Source of the DNA: Halobellus sp. LT62
Lineage (GTDB): Archaea > Halobacteriota > Halobacteria > Halobacteriales > Haloferacaceae
Direction of reading: 5' to 3'
Assembly (NCBI RefSeq): GCF_037031285.1
Contig: NZ_JAYEZO010000001.1
Coordinates: 1,240,001 to 1,304,000, forward strand
Length of the DNA stretch: 64,000 bases
Below are positions 8,988 to 18,030 of the stretch, in pieces; position 1 is the stretch's first letter; each line of letters opens with the position of its first letter. A model generated the notes under the pieces. That model had not been told where the DNA came from. It was given only the letters and a program-made list of their open reading frames with translations, and did no database searches. The position numbers were made by a program, and so were the translations under genes.

Positions 8988-9692
8988 CTACCCGCGTAGG
9001 TACCCTTCCGTGATCGCGTCGCTTTCGAGCAACTCCTCGCCGGTACCTTCCATCTCGATGCGGCCGTTCTCCAACAGGTAGCCGCGATCGGCGAGCGTGA
9101 GCGCCTTGTCGACGTGCTGTTCGACCAGCACGACCGTCACGTCGTCGGAGATCTCCTCGATGGTTCGAAACACCTGTGCCGCCAGTTGCGGCGCGAGCGC
9201 GTTCGAGGGCTCATCGAGTGCTAAGACCTCCGGCTCGGCCATCAGCCCGCGACCGATCGCGAGCATCTGCTGCTCGCCGCCACTGAGCGTCGATGCCTTC
9301 TTGTCGCGTCGGTCTTCGAGCACGGGAAACATCTCGAACACGTCGTCGCGATTGCGCTCGAAGGTGTCGCGCTTCGTGTACGATCCCATCCGGAGATTCG
9401 CTTCGACGGTGAGATCGCCGAAGAGGTTGCGTTCCTCGGAGACGTGGACGAATCCGCGCTCGACGATGTCGCTCGCGGGGACTTTCGTGACGTCCGCGCC
9501 GAGAACTTCGACGCGGCCCTCCGTCGGCGTGAGGATGCCCGAGAGCGTCTTCAGAAGCGTCGTCTTGCCGGCACCGTTCGGGCCGACGATGGTGACGACC
9601 GAGTCGTCTGCTCGAACCTCCAGGGAGACGTCCCACAGCACCTGCAAGTCGCCGTAGTGCACGTCCAGCCCGTCGACGTCGATCAGGGTCAC
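8988..9692 (-). CDS. livF: ABC transporter ATP-binding protein, LivF type (system 1)
   Basis: A 234-aa ATPase with Walker [10 protein letters not shown], signature LSGGEQQ and Walker B VLALDEPSNAL. Length and sequence match LivF, one of the two cytoplasmic ATPases of branched-chain-type uptake systems. The GTG start at 9692 overlaps the stop of the LivG gene (GTGA), so the two ATPases are translationally coupled. The pair is transcribed away from the permease genes although they must work together. Confidence 0.93.
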   Translation of the reverse strand: MTLIDVDGLDVHYGDLQVLWDVSLEVRADDSVVTIVGPNGAGKTTLLKTLSGILTPTEGRVEVLGADVTKVPASDIVERGFVHVSEERNLFGDLTVEANLRMGSYTKRDTFERNRDDVFEMFPVLEDRRDKKASTLSGGEQQMLAIGRGLMAEPEVLALDEPSNALAPQLAAQVFRTIEEISDDVTVVLVEQHVDKALTLADRGYLLENGRIEMEGTGEELLESDAITEGYLRG

Positions 9693-10414
9693 GATTCGAC
9701 CTCCCCGAGGTACGCCTGCATAACCTGTTCGTCGGATTTGATCTCCTCGGGCGTTCCGTCCGCGATCTTCTCGCCTTGGTTGAGGACAATGATTCGGTCG
9801 GTGACGCTCATAATCGCCTCCATGATGTGTTCGATCCAGAACACCGACACGCCGCGCTCGTCGCGTGCGCGTTCGAGTGTACCCGTGATTCCGTCGATCT
9901 CGGCGGGAGTCAGCCCCGCGCCGATCTCGTCGACGAGGATGAGCTCGGGATCGGCCGCGAGCGCCTTCGCGAGCTCGAGCTGTTTTCGATCGGCGATCGT
10001 CAGCCCGCCGGCCTCCTCGTTTCGTCTGTCGTCGAGACCGACGAACGCGAGCGCCTCTCGGGCTCGGTCGGCCGCTCGATCCTTCGATACCGATTCGTCG
10101 TTGCCGAAGATTGCACCGATCATCGCGTTGTCGAGGACGGTCGACTCGTTGAACGTCCGAACTGCCTGAAACGTTCGCGCAATGCCGAGTTGGGCGACCT
10201 CGTTGGGCGTCTTGCCGACCAACTCGGTTCCGTCGAACGTGATCGAACCGGTGTTCGGCGGGTGAACCCCGGTGATCGTGTTGAACAGGGTCGTCTTGCC
10301 GGCCCCGTTCGGTCCGATCAGTCCCACGATCTCCTCGTCGTCGATAGCGAAGTCGACGTCGTCGACAGCGACCAGACCGCCGAACTTCTTCGTGACGTTG
10401 GTGGCGGTTAACAC
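9689..10414 (-). CDS. livG: ABC transporter ATP-binding protein, LivG type (system 1)
   Basis: A 241-aa ATPase with Walker [10 protein letters not shown] near residue 35, a LivG-style divergent signature ([15 protein letters not shown]) and Walker [12 protein letters not shown]. It partners LivF just downstream. It starts with GTG at 10414; on its strand a TTTATG element (10440-10445) sits about 28 nt upstream. The gene is divergent from the LivH permease, and both promoters share a 95-bp gap. Confidence 0.93.
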   Translation of the reverse strand: MLTATNVTKKFGGLVAVDDVDFAIDDEEIVGLIGPNGAGKTTLFNTITGVHPPNTGSITFDGTELVGKTPNEVAQLGIARTFQAVRTFNESTVLDNAMIGAIFGNDESVSKDRAADRAREALAFVGLDDRRNEEAGGLTIADRKQLELAKALAADPELILVDEIGAGLTPAEIDGITGTLERARDERGVSVFWIEHIMEAIMSVTDRIIVLNQGEKIADGTPEEIKSDEQVMQAYLGEVES

Positions 10415-10437
10415 GATCCGAGGTTGTTGACGATTCT

Positions 10438-10484
10438 ACATAAACAATTCGGTGCCGAGAGACGAACTATCCACAATATTTATG
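10438..10484. promoter_or_regulatory. Divergent promoter pair between LivG and LivH (system 1)
   Basis: Two TATA-like elements point in opposite directions: TTTATG on the minus strand (10440-10445, for the GTG at 10414) and AATATTTATG on the plus strand (10475-10484, for the ATG at 10509). Each is about 27 nt from its start codon. The 30 bp between them is a natural place for a shared regulator site. Confidence 0.6.
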
Positions 10485-10508
10485 AATACCCTCAAACGAT
10501 GCAGGAGT

Positions 10509-11378
10509 ATGTTAGCACAGGGGTTAGAACTGCTTATCGATGGCCTCGCGAGGGGCGTGATTCTCTCCCTGTTCGGGCTCGGAATCACGCTGGTTTTCGG
10601 GTTGGGTGAAATTCTCAACCTGCTTCTCGGGGTCTTCGCTGTTATCTCCGTAATCGCGTGTTCGATGCTACTGGGGACGCTTCCCGGACTGGCGCTCGCC
10701 GGGTTGGTCGCCGTGGCGTTGGTCGCCGTGGCGTTGGTCGCGCTCCTCGCGTTGGTGTTAGACCGAACCGTCATTTCGCTGGTGTACAGAGAGGAGGGAG
10801 AAGACCGAATCCTCCTCGGGATCTTCGTCACGCTCGGACTGTCGCTGCTCTTCGAGGGACTGCTCTTCATCTACTACCCGGGGAGCGTCTTCCTCGATGT
10901 CGGCGTCCCGTCGATCACCGTCGCTGGCGCGAGCCTCACCGGATCCTCGATCGCGGTGATCGCGGCCGCGGCGGTGCTGTTCGGGCTCATTTATTACTTC
11001 TTCAACCACACGTATCTCGGGATCGGAACGCGGACCGTGATCCAAGACGAGACCGGCGCGATGCTTTGTGGGATTCCCCCTCGCCGGGTACAGGCGATCG
11101 TGTTCGTACTGAGTGCCGCTATCGCGGGCGTCGCCGGCGTGTTCTACGCGCTCGAAGCGGAGGTCACCCCGGCGAGCTCGTTCTCGCTGACGTCGTTCGC
11201 GATTATGGTGTCGATCGTCGGCGGCGTCGATAGCATCTCGGGGACTGTGGCGGCCGGAATCGTCCTCGGCATCATCATGACCGTCGCCGGGGCGCTGTTC
11301 GGATCGTACCTGTCCACCGTCACGCTGTTCGCCGCGGCGATCGCCGTGCTGGTTTACAAACCGGAGCAGATATCATGA
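10509..11378 (+). CDS. livH: ABC transporter permease, LivH type (system 1)
   Basis: A 289-aa multi-spanning membrane protein of the LivH family, with about eight hydrophobic segments and the conserved cytoplasmic coupling loop (DETGAMLCGIPPRRVQ) before TM segments near residue 200. In-frame ATGs at 10452 and 10482 are rejected: the one at 10482 lies inside the TATA element, and the one at 10509 has leaderless spacing. The product forms the transmembrane channel with LivM, whose ATG overlaps this stop (ATGA). Confidence 0.92.
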   Translation: MLAQGLELLIDGLARGVILSLFGLGITLVFGLGEILNLLLGVFAVISVIACSMLLGTLPGLALAGLVAVALVAVALVALLALVLDRTVISLVYREEGEDRILLGIFVTLGLSLLFEGLLFIYYPGSVFLDVGVPSITVAGASLTGSSIAVIAAAAVLFGLIYYFFNHTYLGIGTRTVIQDETGAMLCGIPPRRVQAIVFVLSAAIAGVAGVFYALEAEVTPASSFSLTSFAIMVSIVGGVDSISGTVAAGIVLGIIMTVAGALFGSYLSTVTLFAAAIAVLVYKPEQIS

Positions 11379-12394
11379 ACGCCAACAACACCCTCTCGTC
11401 GATTCGCGGACAACTCCCGATCATCGCGGTGTTCGCCGCGCTGGTACTGGTACCGCCGCTGTTCTTCGATCCCTCAACCACGTACCTCTCGCGGCGGTTC
11501 ATCACCGTGATGATCTTCGCCATCTTCGCGATGGCGCTCAACATCATCTTCGGCGAGACCGACCAGCTGATCCTCTTTATGGGCGGTATCGCCGCGGTCG
11601 GGACGTACACGACCGTCCTGACGGCGGAGTACTTCGCCGTGTCGCCGTGGCTCACGCTCTTCGTGGGGGCGTTCGTCGCCGGCGTCTTCGGTGGTCTCGT
11701 CTGTTATGTGGCCGCCCGCCGGCAGTTCACCGTCATCGTCCTCGCGATCGTGACGTTCGCGTTCCAGATGATCATTATGGAGGTGATCGTCGGCCTCCGG
11801 GACATCACCGGCGGCACCACGGGGATTCCGTTCCGCGACCTCGAACTCCCCGCCGTCGAGAGTCTGACCGGCTTGGGGCCGTTCGCGGTCCAGTTTTACG
11901 TCCTCGTCGGCGTCTTCGCCGTCGTGTTCGCCCTTTACACGTGGCTGACCAACTCGAAGTACGGACTGGCGTTCGCCGCGATCAGACAGGACGAGTTCGC
12001 CGCTCGCGCGACGGGAATCGACGTCATCAGGCTGAAGGTGTTCGCGGGGTTCATCAGCACGTTCATCATCGGCTTCGTCGGTCCTTTCTACGCGCAGACG
12101 ACGGGAATCGTGATTCCCGGGCTGTTCAGCTTCAACGGAGTCGACGTCCTCGTGTTGATCATCCTCGTCCTCGGCGGCCTCCGCTCGCGGTTGGGGCCGC
12201 TCGTCGGCGCGGCGATCGTCATCTACCTCGACAACCTGCTCTCGCAGTTCGGTCAGTGGCGGACGGTCGCGTTCGGCCTGCTGCTCACGGTGCTTTTCAT
12301 CTACTTCCAAGACGGGATTTTACCGATGGCGAAGTCGCTGTACGAGGAACGAGGCCTCCGCGATCGACTCACCGGGCTCCGAAGCGGCGAGTGA
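11375..12394 (+). CDS. livM: ABC transporter permease, LivM type (system 1)
   Basis: A 339-aa polytopic membrane protein with the LivM signature loop (AIRQDEFAARATGIDVIRLK) and about nine to ten hydrophobic helices. It overlaps LivH by 4 nt and completes system 1 (binding protein 7514, ATPases 8988 and 9689, permeases 10509 and 11375). The substrate is not readable from the permease. Confidence 0.92.
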   Translation: MNANNTLSSIRGQLPIIAVFAALVLVPPLFFDPSTTYLSRRFITVMIFAIFAMALNIIFGETDQLILFMGGIAAVGTYTTVLTAEYFAVSPWLTLFVGAFVAGVFGGLVCYVAARRQFTVIVLAIVTFAFQMIIMEVIVGLRDITGGTTGIPFRDLELPAVESLTGLGPFAVQFYVLVGVFAVVFALYTWLTNSKYGLAFAAIRQDEFAARATGIDVIRLKVFAGFISTFIIGFVGPFYAQTTGIVIPGLFSFNGVDVLVLIILVLGGLRSRLGPLVGAAIVIYLDNLLSQFGQWRTVAFGLLLTVLFIYFQDGILPMAKSLYEERGLRDRLTGLRSGE

Positions 12395-12619
12395 CGCGGC
12401 GGCCGTTTCGGACTGTCGATCCGTTCGTGATCCGGTGGCTGACCCATTCGCGGTCAATCGGCCGACTCGCTCGCAGTCCGTCGGTCAATCCGCTCGGAAT
12501 CCGGCGGTTGATCCATTCGCAGTCCGTCGATCGAACGCCTATCCGACGAAGCGTTACGAACGCGTGGGTGTTGATATCACACCGGTACTTTCAATAGCCG
12601 CGATTCGAACCTTTATACG
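12395..12619. repeat. Intergenic stretch with a degenerate 27-bp direct repeat
   Basis: A segment starting GATCCGGTGGCTGACCCATT (about 12430) recurs in altered form about 68 bp later as AATCCGGCGGTTGATCCATT. Related GTCAATC/GATC-rich words fill the space between. No gene is seen. It may be leftover duplicated sequence after the LivM gene. Confidence 0.35.
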
Positions 12620-14566
12620 ATGACTGCTGATATCGATAGCGTCGCGGTTCTCGGAGCCGGCAGTATGGGCCACGGCATCGCGGAAGTGGCCGCTATCGCC
12701 GGCTACGACGTCGTGATGCGAGACATCGAGGAAGACCTCGTCGAGAACGGGTACGACCAGATCGAGTGGAGTCTCGGAAAGCTCGCCGAGAAAGGACAAA
12801 TCGACGAGAACCCCGACGACGTCTTGGCCCGAGTCTCGACGACAGTCGACCTCGCAGAGGCCGTTTCGGACGTCGATATCGTGATCGAGGCCGCCCCCGA
12901 GAATCTCGATCTGAAGCGCGACATCTTCGCCGAGGTCGACGCGGCGTCGGGAGACGAGACGATTATGGCGACGAACACCTCGAGTCTCCGCGTGGGCGAC
13001 ATCGCCGAGGCGACCGACCAACCCGAGTACGTCTGTGGAATGCACTTTTTCAATCCGCCGGTCAAGATGGACCTCGTCGAGGTTGCCTCCGGCGAGCGGA
13101 CCAGAGACGACGTCGTCGACGCCGCCGTCGAGTTCGTCGAATCGATGGACAAGACGCCGATCCGCGTGCGAAAGGATGTCCCGCAGTTCGTCGTCAACAA
13201 CGTCCTGACGCCGCTGATGGGCGAGGCGGGCTTCATGCTCGACGAGGGCGACGTCACGATTCAGGACGTCGACGCCGCGATGGTGTTCCAGCGCGGCTAC
13301 CCGATGGGACCGTTCGAGCTCAACGACTTCGGCGGGCTCGACATCTTCACTCACTCCCGAGATCAGTGGGACCTGCCCGTTCCCGAGTCGATCCGCTCGC
13401 GGGTCGAAGCGGAGCACCTCGGTCGCAAGACTGGAACGGGCTTTTACGACTACGAGGACGGCGAGGGCGTCGACTACGAGCCGACTGACGGCGAGGGAAT
13501 CGACACGCTGCGCATCGAGGCGCGGATGATCAACGAGGCCGCGAAACTGATCGGCGGCGACATGGCCGATCCCGAGGACATCGACATCGGAATGCGACTC
13601 GGCGGCGGCCTTCCCGAGGGAACGTGCCGGACCGGGGACAAACTCGGCCTCGACAACGTCCTCGAAAAGCTGCGTGACCTCCACGAGCGAACGGGCGCGG
13701 AGCGTTACGAACCCGCCGAGTACCTCGTCGAACTGGTCGAAGCGGGCCACACCGGCGAGAAGGCTGGCCGCGGATTCTACGACTACACCGACGGCGGCCC
13801 GTACCACTACATCAGCCACGACCTGAGCGACGACGGCGTCCTCACCGTTCTCTTCGACCGCGAGGAGCGGCTCAACGCCTTCTCGACGGATATGTTCAAC
13901 GAGGTCAAGCGCGTGCTCGACACCGTCGACAACGAGGAGGTCGCCTGCGTCGTCTTCGAGGGTGCGGGCGACCGCGCCTTCTCGGCCGGCGCGGACATCA
14001 CCGGCTTCACCACCGCGGAAGCGACCGACCTCGCGAAGGTCGACGAGACCGTCCAGACGATCTACGAGTACCCGAGACCGACCATCGCCAAGATCGACGG
14101 TTTCTGTCTGGGCGCGGGACTCGAAATTACCCTCGCCTGTGACCTCCGCTACGCAACCGAGGGCTCGAGGCTCGGCAGCCCCGAGATCGACCTCGGGCTG
14201 ATCCCCGGCGGCGGCGGCACCCAGCGGCTCGTCCGTCTCGTCGGCGAGCCGCGGACCAAGGAGATGGTCTACCGCGGAATGCAGCTCTCCGCAGAACAGG
14301 CCGAAGACTGGGGCATCCTCAATCGCGCGGTCGACGACGACGAGTTCGAAGACCTGATCGACGACGTGACGAGCGACCTCGCGAACGGGCCGCAGACGGC
14401 ACTCGAAGTCGCGAAGCAGGTCATCCAGCAGGGGCAGAACGCCAGCCTCGATACCGGGCTGACCCTGGAGAGTCAGGGCTTCGGACTGCTCGCGACGACC
14501 GACGATATGCTCGAAGGCGTCGCGGCGTTCAACCAGGATCGAGAAGCCGACTTCGGAGGCGAGTGA
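12620..14566 (+). CDS. 3-hydroxyacyl-CoA dehydrogenase / enoyl-CoA hydratase fusion
   Basis: A 648-aa bifunctional beta-oxidation enzyme. Residues 1-390 form the NAD-dependent L-3-hydroxyacyl-CoA dehydrogenase (GAGSMGHGIAEVA near residue 13, NTSSLRVGDIA, HFFNPPVKMDLVEV). Residues about 400-648 form the enoyl-CoA hydratase/crotonase domain, with oxyanion-hole segments and two acid residues in GLEITLACD and SPEIDLGLIPGGGG. The HAD-then-ECH order is opposite to bacterial FadB and matches the archaeal bifunctional crotonyl-CoA hydratase/3-hydroxybutyryl-CoA dehydrogenase type. It catalyses hydration of 2-enoyl-CoA and oxidation to 3-oxoacyl-CoA. A thiolase follows after 1 nt. Confidence 0.94.
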   Translation: MTADIDSVAVLGAGSMGHGIAEVAAIAGYDVVMRDIEEDLVENGYDQIEWSLGKLAEKGQIDENPDDVLARVSTTVDLAEAVSDVDIVIEAAPENLDLKRDIFAEVDAASGDETIMATNTSSLRVGDIAEATDQPEYVCGMHFFNPPVKMDLVEVASGERTRDDVVDAAVEFVESMDKTPIRVRKDVPQFVVNNVLTPLMGEAGFMLDEGDVTIQDVDAAMVFQRGYPMGPFELNDFGGLDIFTHSRDQWDLPVPESIRSRVEAEHLGRKTGTGFYDYEDGEGVDYEPTDGEGIDTLRIEARMINEAAKLIGGDMADPEDIDIGMRLGGGLPEGTCRTGDKLGLDNVLEKLRDLHERTGAERYEPAEYLVELVEAGHTGEKAGRGFYDYTDGGPYHYISHDLSDDGVLTVLFDREERLNAFSTDMFNEVKRVLDTVDNEEVACVVFEGAGDRAFSAGADITGFTTAEATDLAKVDETVQTIYEYPRPTIAKIDGFCLGAGLEITLACDLRYATEGSRLGSPEIDLGLIPGGGGTQRLVRLVGEPRTKEMVYRGMQLSAEQAEDWGILNRAVDDDEFEDLIDDVTSDLANGPQTALEVAKQVIQQGQNASLDTGLTLESQGFGLLATTDDMLEGVAAFNQDREADFGGE

Positions 14567-14567
14567 G

Positions 14568-15758
14568 ATGACGCGGAACGTCGGCATCGTCGGCGGCGGC
14601 CACACCAAGTGGGGCGTCCGCGAGGCCAGCTACAAGGACCTGATCCAAGAGGCCGGAAAGGCGACGTTCGAGGACGTCTCGGACGTGACTCCCGACGACA
14701 TCGAGGGCCTGTTCGTGGGTTCGGTCCAGCCGGAGCGCTTCGCCTTCCAGACCCACGTCGCGCCGATGGTCGCGGAGCTGCTCGGCATCGACGTCGACAG
14801 TATGATCGCGCGAACCGAACTCGCCTGCGCGAGCGGCCAAGCGGCGCTGCGGTACGCGTGGCTCGCGATCGCCGCGGGGCAGATCGACACCGCGTTGGTG
14901 CTCGGCGTCGAGAAGATGAACCTCCCGCGGGAGTACGCACCCGAGGCGCAGACCAGTATGGCCAACGTGATGGACCGGGAGTTCGACGGCGTCAACGGCT
15001 TCAACGCGCCCCCGTACTTCGCGATGATCGCACAGCGGCATATGCACGAGTACGACACCACTCGCGAGCAGCTCGCGCTCGTGGCCGCGAAGAACAAGAC
15101 CCACGCCGCGAACAACGCGTACGCCCAGTTCCAAAAGGAGGTGTCAGTCGACGACGTCTACGACTCGTTCCCGCTGTCGCCGCCGCTGTGTCTGTACGAC
15201 TGCAGCGGCGTCACCGACGGCGCGGCCGGACTAATCTTGATGAGCGAGGAGAAAGCCAGAGAAATGACCGACGAGGCGGCGTGGATCACCGGCAGCGGCC
15301 AGACCTGCCTCGCAAGCAACTCCATCAACAACCTCCCGTCGATGTCGGCGTGGCCGCAGGCGACGCAGGCGGCCGAGCAGGCCTACGAGCAGGCTGGAAT
15401 CGACGATCCCCTCGAAGAGCTCGACGTCGCGGAGGTCCACGACTGCTTCTCGATCAGCGAGATCGTCGAGTACGAGGACCTCGGCTGGGTGGAGAAAGGG
15501 GAAGGCGGAAAGTTCGTCGAGGACGGCCGCAGCGAACTCGACGGCGACATCGCCGTGAACCCCCGCGGCGGGCTGCTCGGCTGCGGGCACCCGCTGGGAG
15601 CGACCGGCGTCTCTCAAGCGCTGGAGGTGTTCAACCAGTTCCGCGGAACGGTCGAACCCGAGCGGCAGGTGCCGGACCCCGAGACGGGACTAATCCACAA
15701 CCTCAGCGGCAGCGCCTCGGTGCACAGCGTGATGACCCTCGCGCGAGGACGACCATGA
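14568..15758 (+). CDS. SCP2-type thiolase (acetyl-CoA C-acyltransferase)
   Basis: A 396-aa thiolase of the sterol-carrier/SCP-X group common in archaea. The nucleophilic Cys is in TELACASGQAAL (near residue 88). The family HDCFSISE motif is present, and the C-terminal GLLGCGHPLGATG holds the second Cys and the His. It cleaves 3-oxoacyl-CoA with CoA in the last step of beta-oxidation. It starts 1 nt after the HAD-ECH fusion and its stop overlaps (ATGA) the start of a DUF35/OB-fold gene. That pairing in archaea and actinobacteria marks a thiolase/DUF35 complex. In steroid degraders a similar pair is an aldolase (Ltp2/ChsH2), but there the thiolase-like subunit lacks thiolase chemistry, whereas all thiolase residues are present here. 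Confidence 0.92.
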   Translation: MTRNVGIVGGGHTKWGVREASYKDLIQEAGKATFEDVSDVTPDDIEGLFVGSVQPERFAFQTHVAPMVAELLGIDVDSMIARTELACASGQAALRYAWLAIAAGQIDTALVLGVEKMNLPREYAPEAQTSMANVMDREFDGVNGFNAPPYFAMIAQRHMHEYDTTREQLALVAAKNKTHAANNAYAQFQKEVSVDDVYDSFPLSPPLCLYDCSGVTDGAAGLILMSEEKAREMTDEAAWITGSGQTCLASNSINNLPSMSAWPQATQAAEQAYEQAGIDDPLEELDVAEVHDCFSISEIVEYEDLGWVEKGEGGKFVEDGRSELDGDIAVNPRGGLLGCGHPLGATGVSQALEVFNQFRGTVEPERQVPDPETGLIHNLSGSASVHSVMTLARGRP

Positions 15759-16336
15759 ACGGGAACAACGACGAGACACACGAGACAAGCGGAGCAGCCA
15801 GCGAGAGGGCCGCCGGCGTCGACGGCGACGCGAACGACAGCGTCGGCGACGTCGCGACCGACGGCGGGAGCGACAGAGACGTCGTCGAACTGCCCGACCA
15901 GGTCGAACTCCCCCGACTGCTGGACTTCTACGAGCTCCAGACCGAGGAGACAACCCAGATCAGCGAGTTCTACGACAACCTCGCTGACGGGCAGTTGACG
16001 ACGACCCAGTGCACCGAGTGCGACGAACTGCACTTCCCGCCGCGGATCGTCTGTCCGGAGTGCCACAGCGAGGAGCTGGAGTACGTCGACCTGCCGCACG
16101 AGGGCGAGCTGTTCGCCTTTTCGACGGTGCGGGCGGGCGCGCCGATGGGGATGGAAGCGGAGGTACCGTTCGTCCTCGGCATCGTCGACCTCGGCCCCGT
16201 CAAGCTCTCGGCACGCATCGATGACGCGGAGTACGACGACCTCACGATCGGCGATCGCGTCGCGATGAAGGTCGTCGAGATCGACGGGCCGGTGGACCAC
16301 GAGCGGGTTTTTTACCGGTTCGAGCCGCAGGCGTAG
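15755..16336 (+). CDS. DUF35 Zn-ribbon/OB-fold acyl-CoA-binding protein, thiolase partner
   Basis: A 193-aa protein starting at the ATG that overlaps the thiolase stop (15755-15758). Residues 1-45 are a low-complexity acidic/Gly-rich extension. A rubredoxin-like zinc ribbon follows (CTECDELHFPP and CPECHSEELEY, four Cys near residues 87-106), then an OB-fold with GELFAFSTVRAG and VPFVLGIVDL. DUF35 proteins bind and steer CoA or acyl-CoA to their thiolase partner. The reading frame stays open far upstream across the thiolase gene, but that extension is a shadow. The N-terminal extension is longer than usual for the family. Confidence 0.9.
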   Translation: MNGNNDETHETSGAASERAAGVDGDANDSVGDVATDGGSDRDVVELPDQVELPRLLDFYELQTEETTQISEFYDNLADGQLTTTQCTECDELHFPPRIVCPECHSEELEYVDLPHEGELFAFSTVRAGAPMGMEAEVPFVLGIVDLGPVKLSARIDDAEYDDLTIGDRVAMKVVEIDGPVDHERVFYRFEPQA

Positions 16337-16351
16337 ACAACACAACGAGAT

Positions 16352-17977
16352 ATGAAAAACTACGAACTCACGATCACGAAGTTCCTGCAACGGGCAGTGG
16401 ATCTCTTCGATCACAAGGAGATCGTCTCGAAACTGGCAGACGGATCGGTTCACCGCTACACGTACGCCGACGCCTACGCGCGGATCTGCCAGCTCGCACA
16501 CGCGCTCGACGACTACGGGCTCGATCAGGGCGATCGCGTGTCGGTGATGGCGGTCAACCACTACCGCCATTACGAACTGTACTTCGGACCCTCCTGCAGC
16601 GGCCGCAGCATTCACACGACGAACCACCGGCTGCCCGAACACCACCTCACGGAGATCATCAACGAGGCCGAGGACAGGCTGCTCTTCGTCGATCCCGCGT
16701 TCGTCGAGACGGTCGAAGCCGTCGCGGACGACCTCAAAACTGTCGAGCAGTACGTCGTCCTCGACGACGAGGTGCCGGAGACGAGCCTCGACGCGGTCGT
16801 CGATTACGAGTCGTTCATCTCGGGGTACGACACCGAGTACGACTGGCCGGAACTCGACGAGGAGCGCGAGTTCGCGCTGTGTTACACCTCGGGAACGACG
16901 GGCCTGCCGAAGGGCGTGCAGTACCGCCACCGGCGGATGTTCTTACACACGCTCGTTCACGGCCACGCCGACGTGTTCGGCGTCAGCGAGAACGACACCG
17001 TGATGCCGGTGGTGCCGATGTTCCACGTCAACGGGTGGGGATTCCCCTACTCGGGGACGTTCTACGGCTCGAAGCTCGTCTTACCGGGGCAACACACCTC
17101 GCCGCAGGAGGTCGCCGACCTCATCGACGCCGAGGACGTCACCGTCGCCGCGGCGGTCCCGACCGTCTGGATCGATATGGACGGCTACCTCGAATCCGTC
17201 GAGGGCGAGCCGCTCGAAAGTCTCGACCGGGTGCTCACCGGCGGCAGCGCGCCGCCGGCCTCGCTGATGCAGAAGTTCGAGGAGGTGTACGAGGCACCGA
17301 TCTACCAAGGGTACGGGATGACCGAGGCCTCTCCGCATCTGGCGAACACCTTCGAGACGACGGAGATGCGGGGGCTCGACGAGGAGAAGCGCTACGAACT
17401 GAAGCGGAAGGCAGGGATTCCGGCACCCGGCGCGCGGATCCGCCTTCGCGACACCGACGGCGAGGCGGTCCCGCACGACGGCGAGACGCCCGGCGAGATC
17501 CACGCGCGCTCGCCGTGGCTCACCGACGGATACTTCAAGCGTCCCGAGGCCAACGCCGAGTCGTTCACCGACGACGGCTGGTTCAAGACCGGCGACGTCG
17601 CGACCATCGACGAGTTCGGCTACCTCGACATCGTCGACCGCATCGACGACGCGATCAAGAGCGGCGGCGAGTGGATCTCATCGGTCGAACTGGAGAACTC
17701 GATCATCGACGCCGACGGCGTCGTCGAAGCGGCGGTCGTCAGCGTCCCCCACGAGAAGTGGCAGGAGCGTCCCGTCGCGTTCGTTGTTGTCGACGATCCG
17801 AGCGTCGACGAGGACGCACTCCGTGAACACCTCTTGGAGAGGTTCCCGAAATGGTGGCTTCCGGATGTATTCAAATTCGTCGATGAGATTCCGAAGACGA
17901 CGACTCACAAGTTCAACAAGAAGGACCTGAGAGAGCAGTTCATCGACGAATACGGCGAACTTCCGATCGATCAGTAA
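16352..17977 (+). CDS. AMP-forming acyl-CoA synthetase (medium/long-chain type)
   Basis: A 541-aa adenylate-forming ligase with P-loop LCYTSGTTGLPKG, YGMTEASP (A5), DAIKSGGEWISSVELEN (A8) and C-terminal TTTHKFNKKDLRE containing the catalytic Lys. The EWISSVELE segment is typical of the medium/long-chain fatty acyl-CoA synthetase subgroup. It starts 15 nt after the DUF35 stop and so belongs to the beta-oxidation operon 12620-19182, where it would activate the acid that the downstream enzymes degrade. Confidence 0.92.
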   Translation: MKNYELTITKFLQRAVDLFDHKEIVSKLADGSVHRYTYADAYARICQLAHALDDYGLDQGDRVSVMAVNHYRHYELYFGPSCSGRSIHTTNHRLPEHHLTEIINEAEDRLLFVDPAFVETVEAVADDLKTVEQYVVLDDEVPETSLDAVVDYESFISGYDTEYDWPELDEEREFALCYTSGTTGLPKGVQYRHRRMFLHTLVHGHADVFGVSENDTVMPVVPMFHVNGWGFPYSGTFYGSKLVLPGQHTSPQEVADLIDAEDVTVAAAVPTVWIDMDGYLESVEGEPLESLDRVLTGGSAPPASLMQKFEEVYEAPIYQGYGMTEASPHLANTFETTEMRGLDEEKRYELKRKAGIPAPGARIRLRDTDGEAVPHDGETPGEIHARSPWLTDGYFKRPEANAESFTDDGWFKTGDVATIDEFGYLDIVDRIDDAIKSGGEWISSVELENSIIDADGVVEAAVVSVPHEKWQERPVAFVVVDDPSVDEDALREHLLERFPKWWLPDVFKFVDEIPKTTTHKFNKKDLREQFIDEYGELPIDQ

Positions 17978-18030
17978 GGCCGTCTCCGACTGTCAAACGT
18001 CTCTGAAATCGAAATAGATCGAATACACCT

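Noticed and set aside
12612-12617. TTTATA just before the HAD-ECH gene as its TATA box
   Set aside because: It is only 3-8 nt from the ATG, too close for a leaderless start, and a later start would destroy the GAGSMG nucleotide-binding motif.
12554-14608. 684-aa minus-strand frame opposite the HAD-ECH fusion
   Set aside because: Its composition (Val/Arg/Glu/Asp-rich, no motifs) is the usual mirror of a GC-rich gene; the plus-strand gene has clear domains.
14609-15754. Upstream extension of the DUF35 frame through the thiolase gene
   Set aside because: The frame is open only because of GC bias; the ATG at 15755 overlapping the thiolase stop is the real start.
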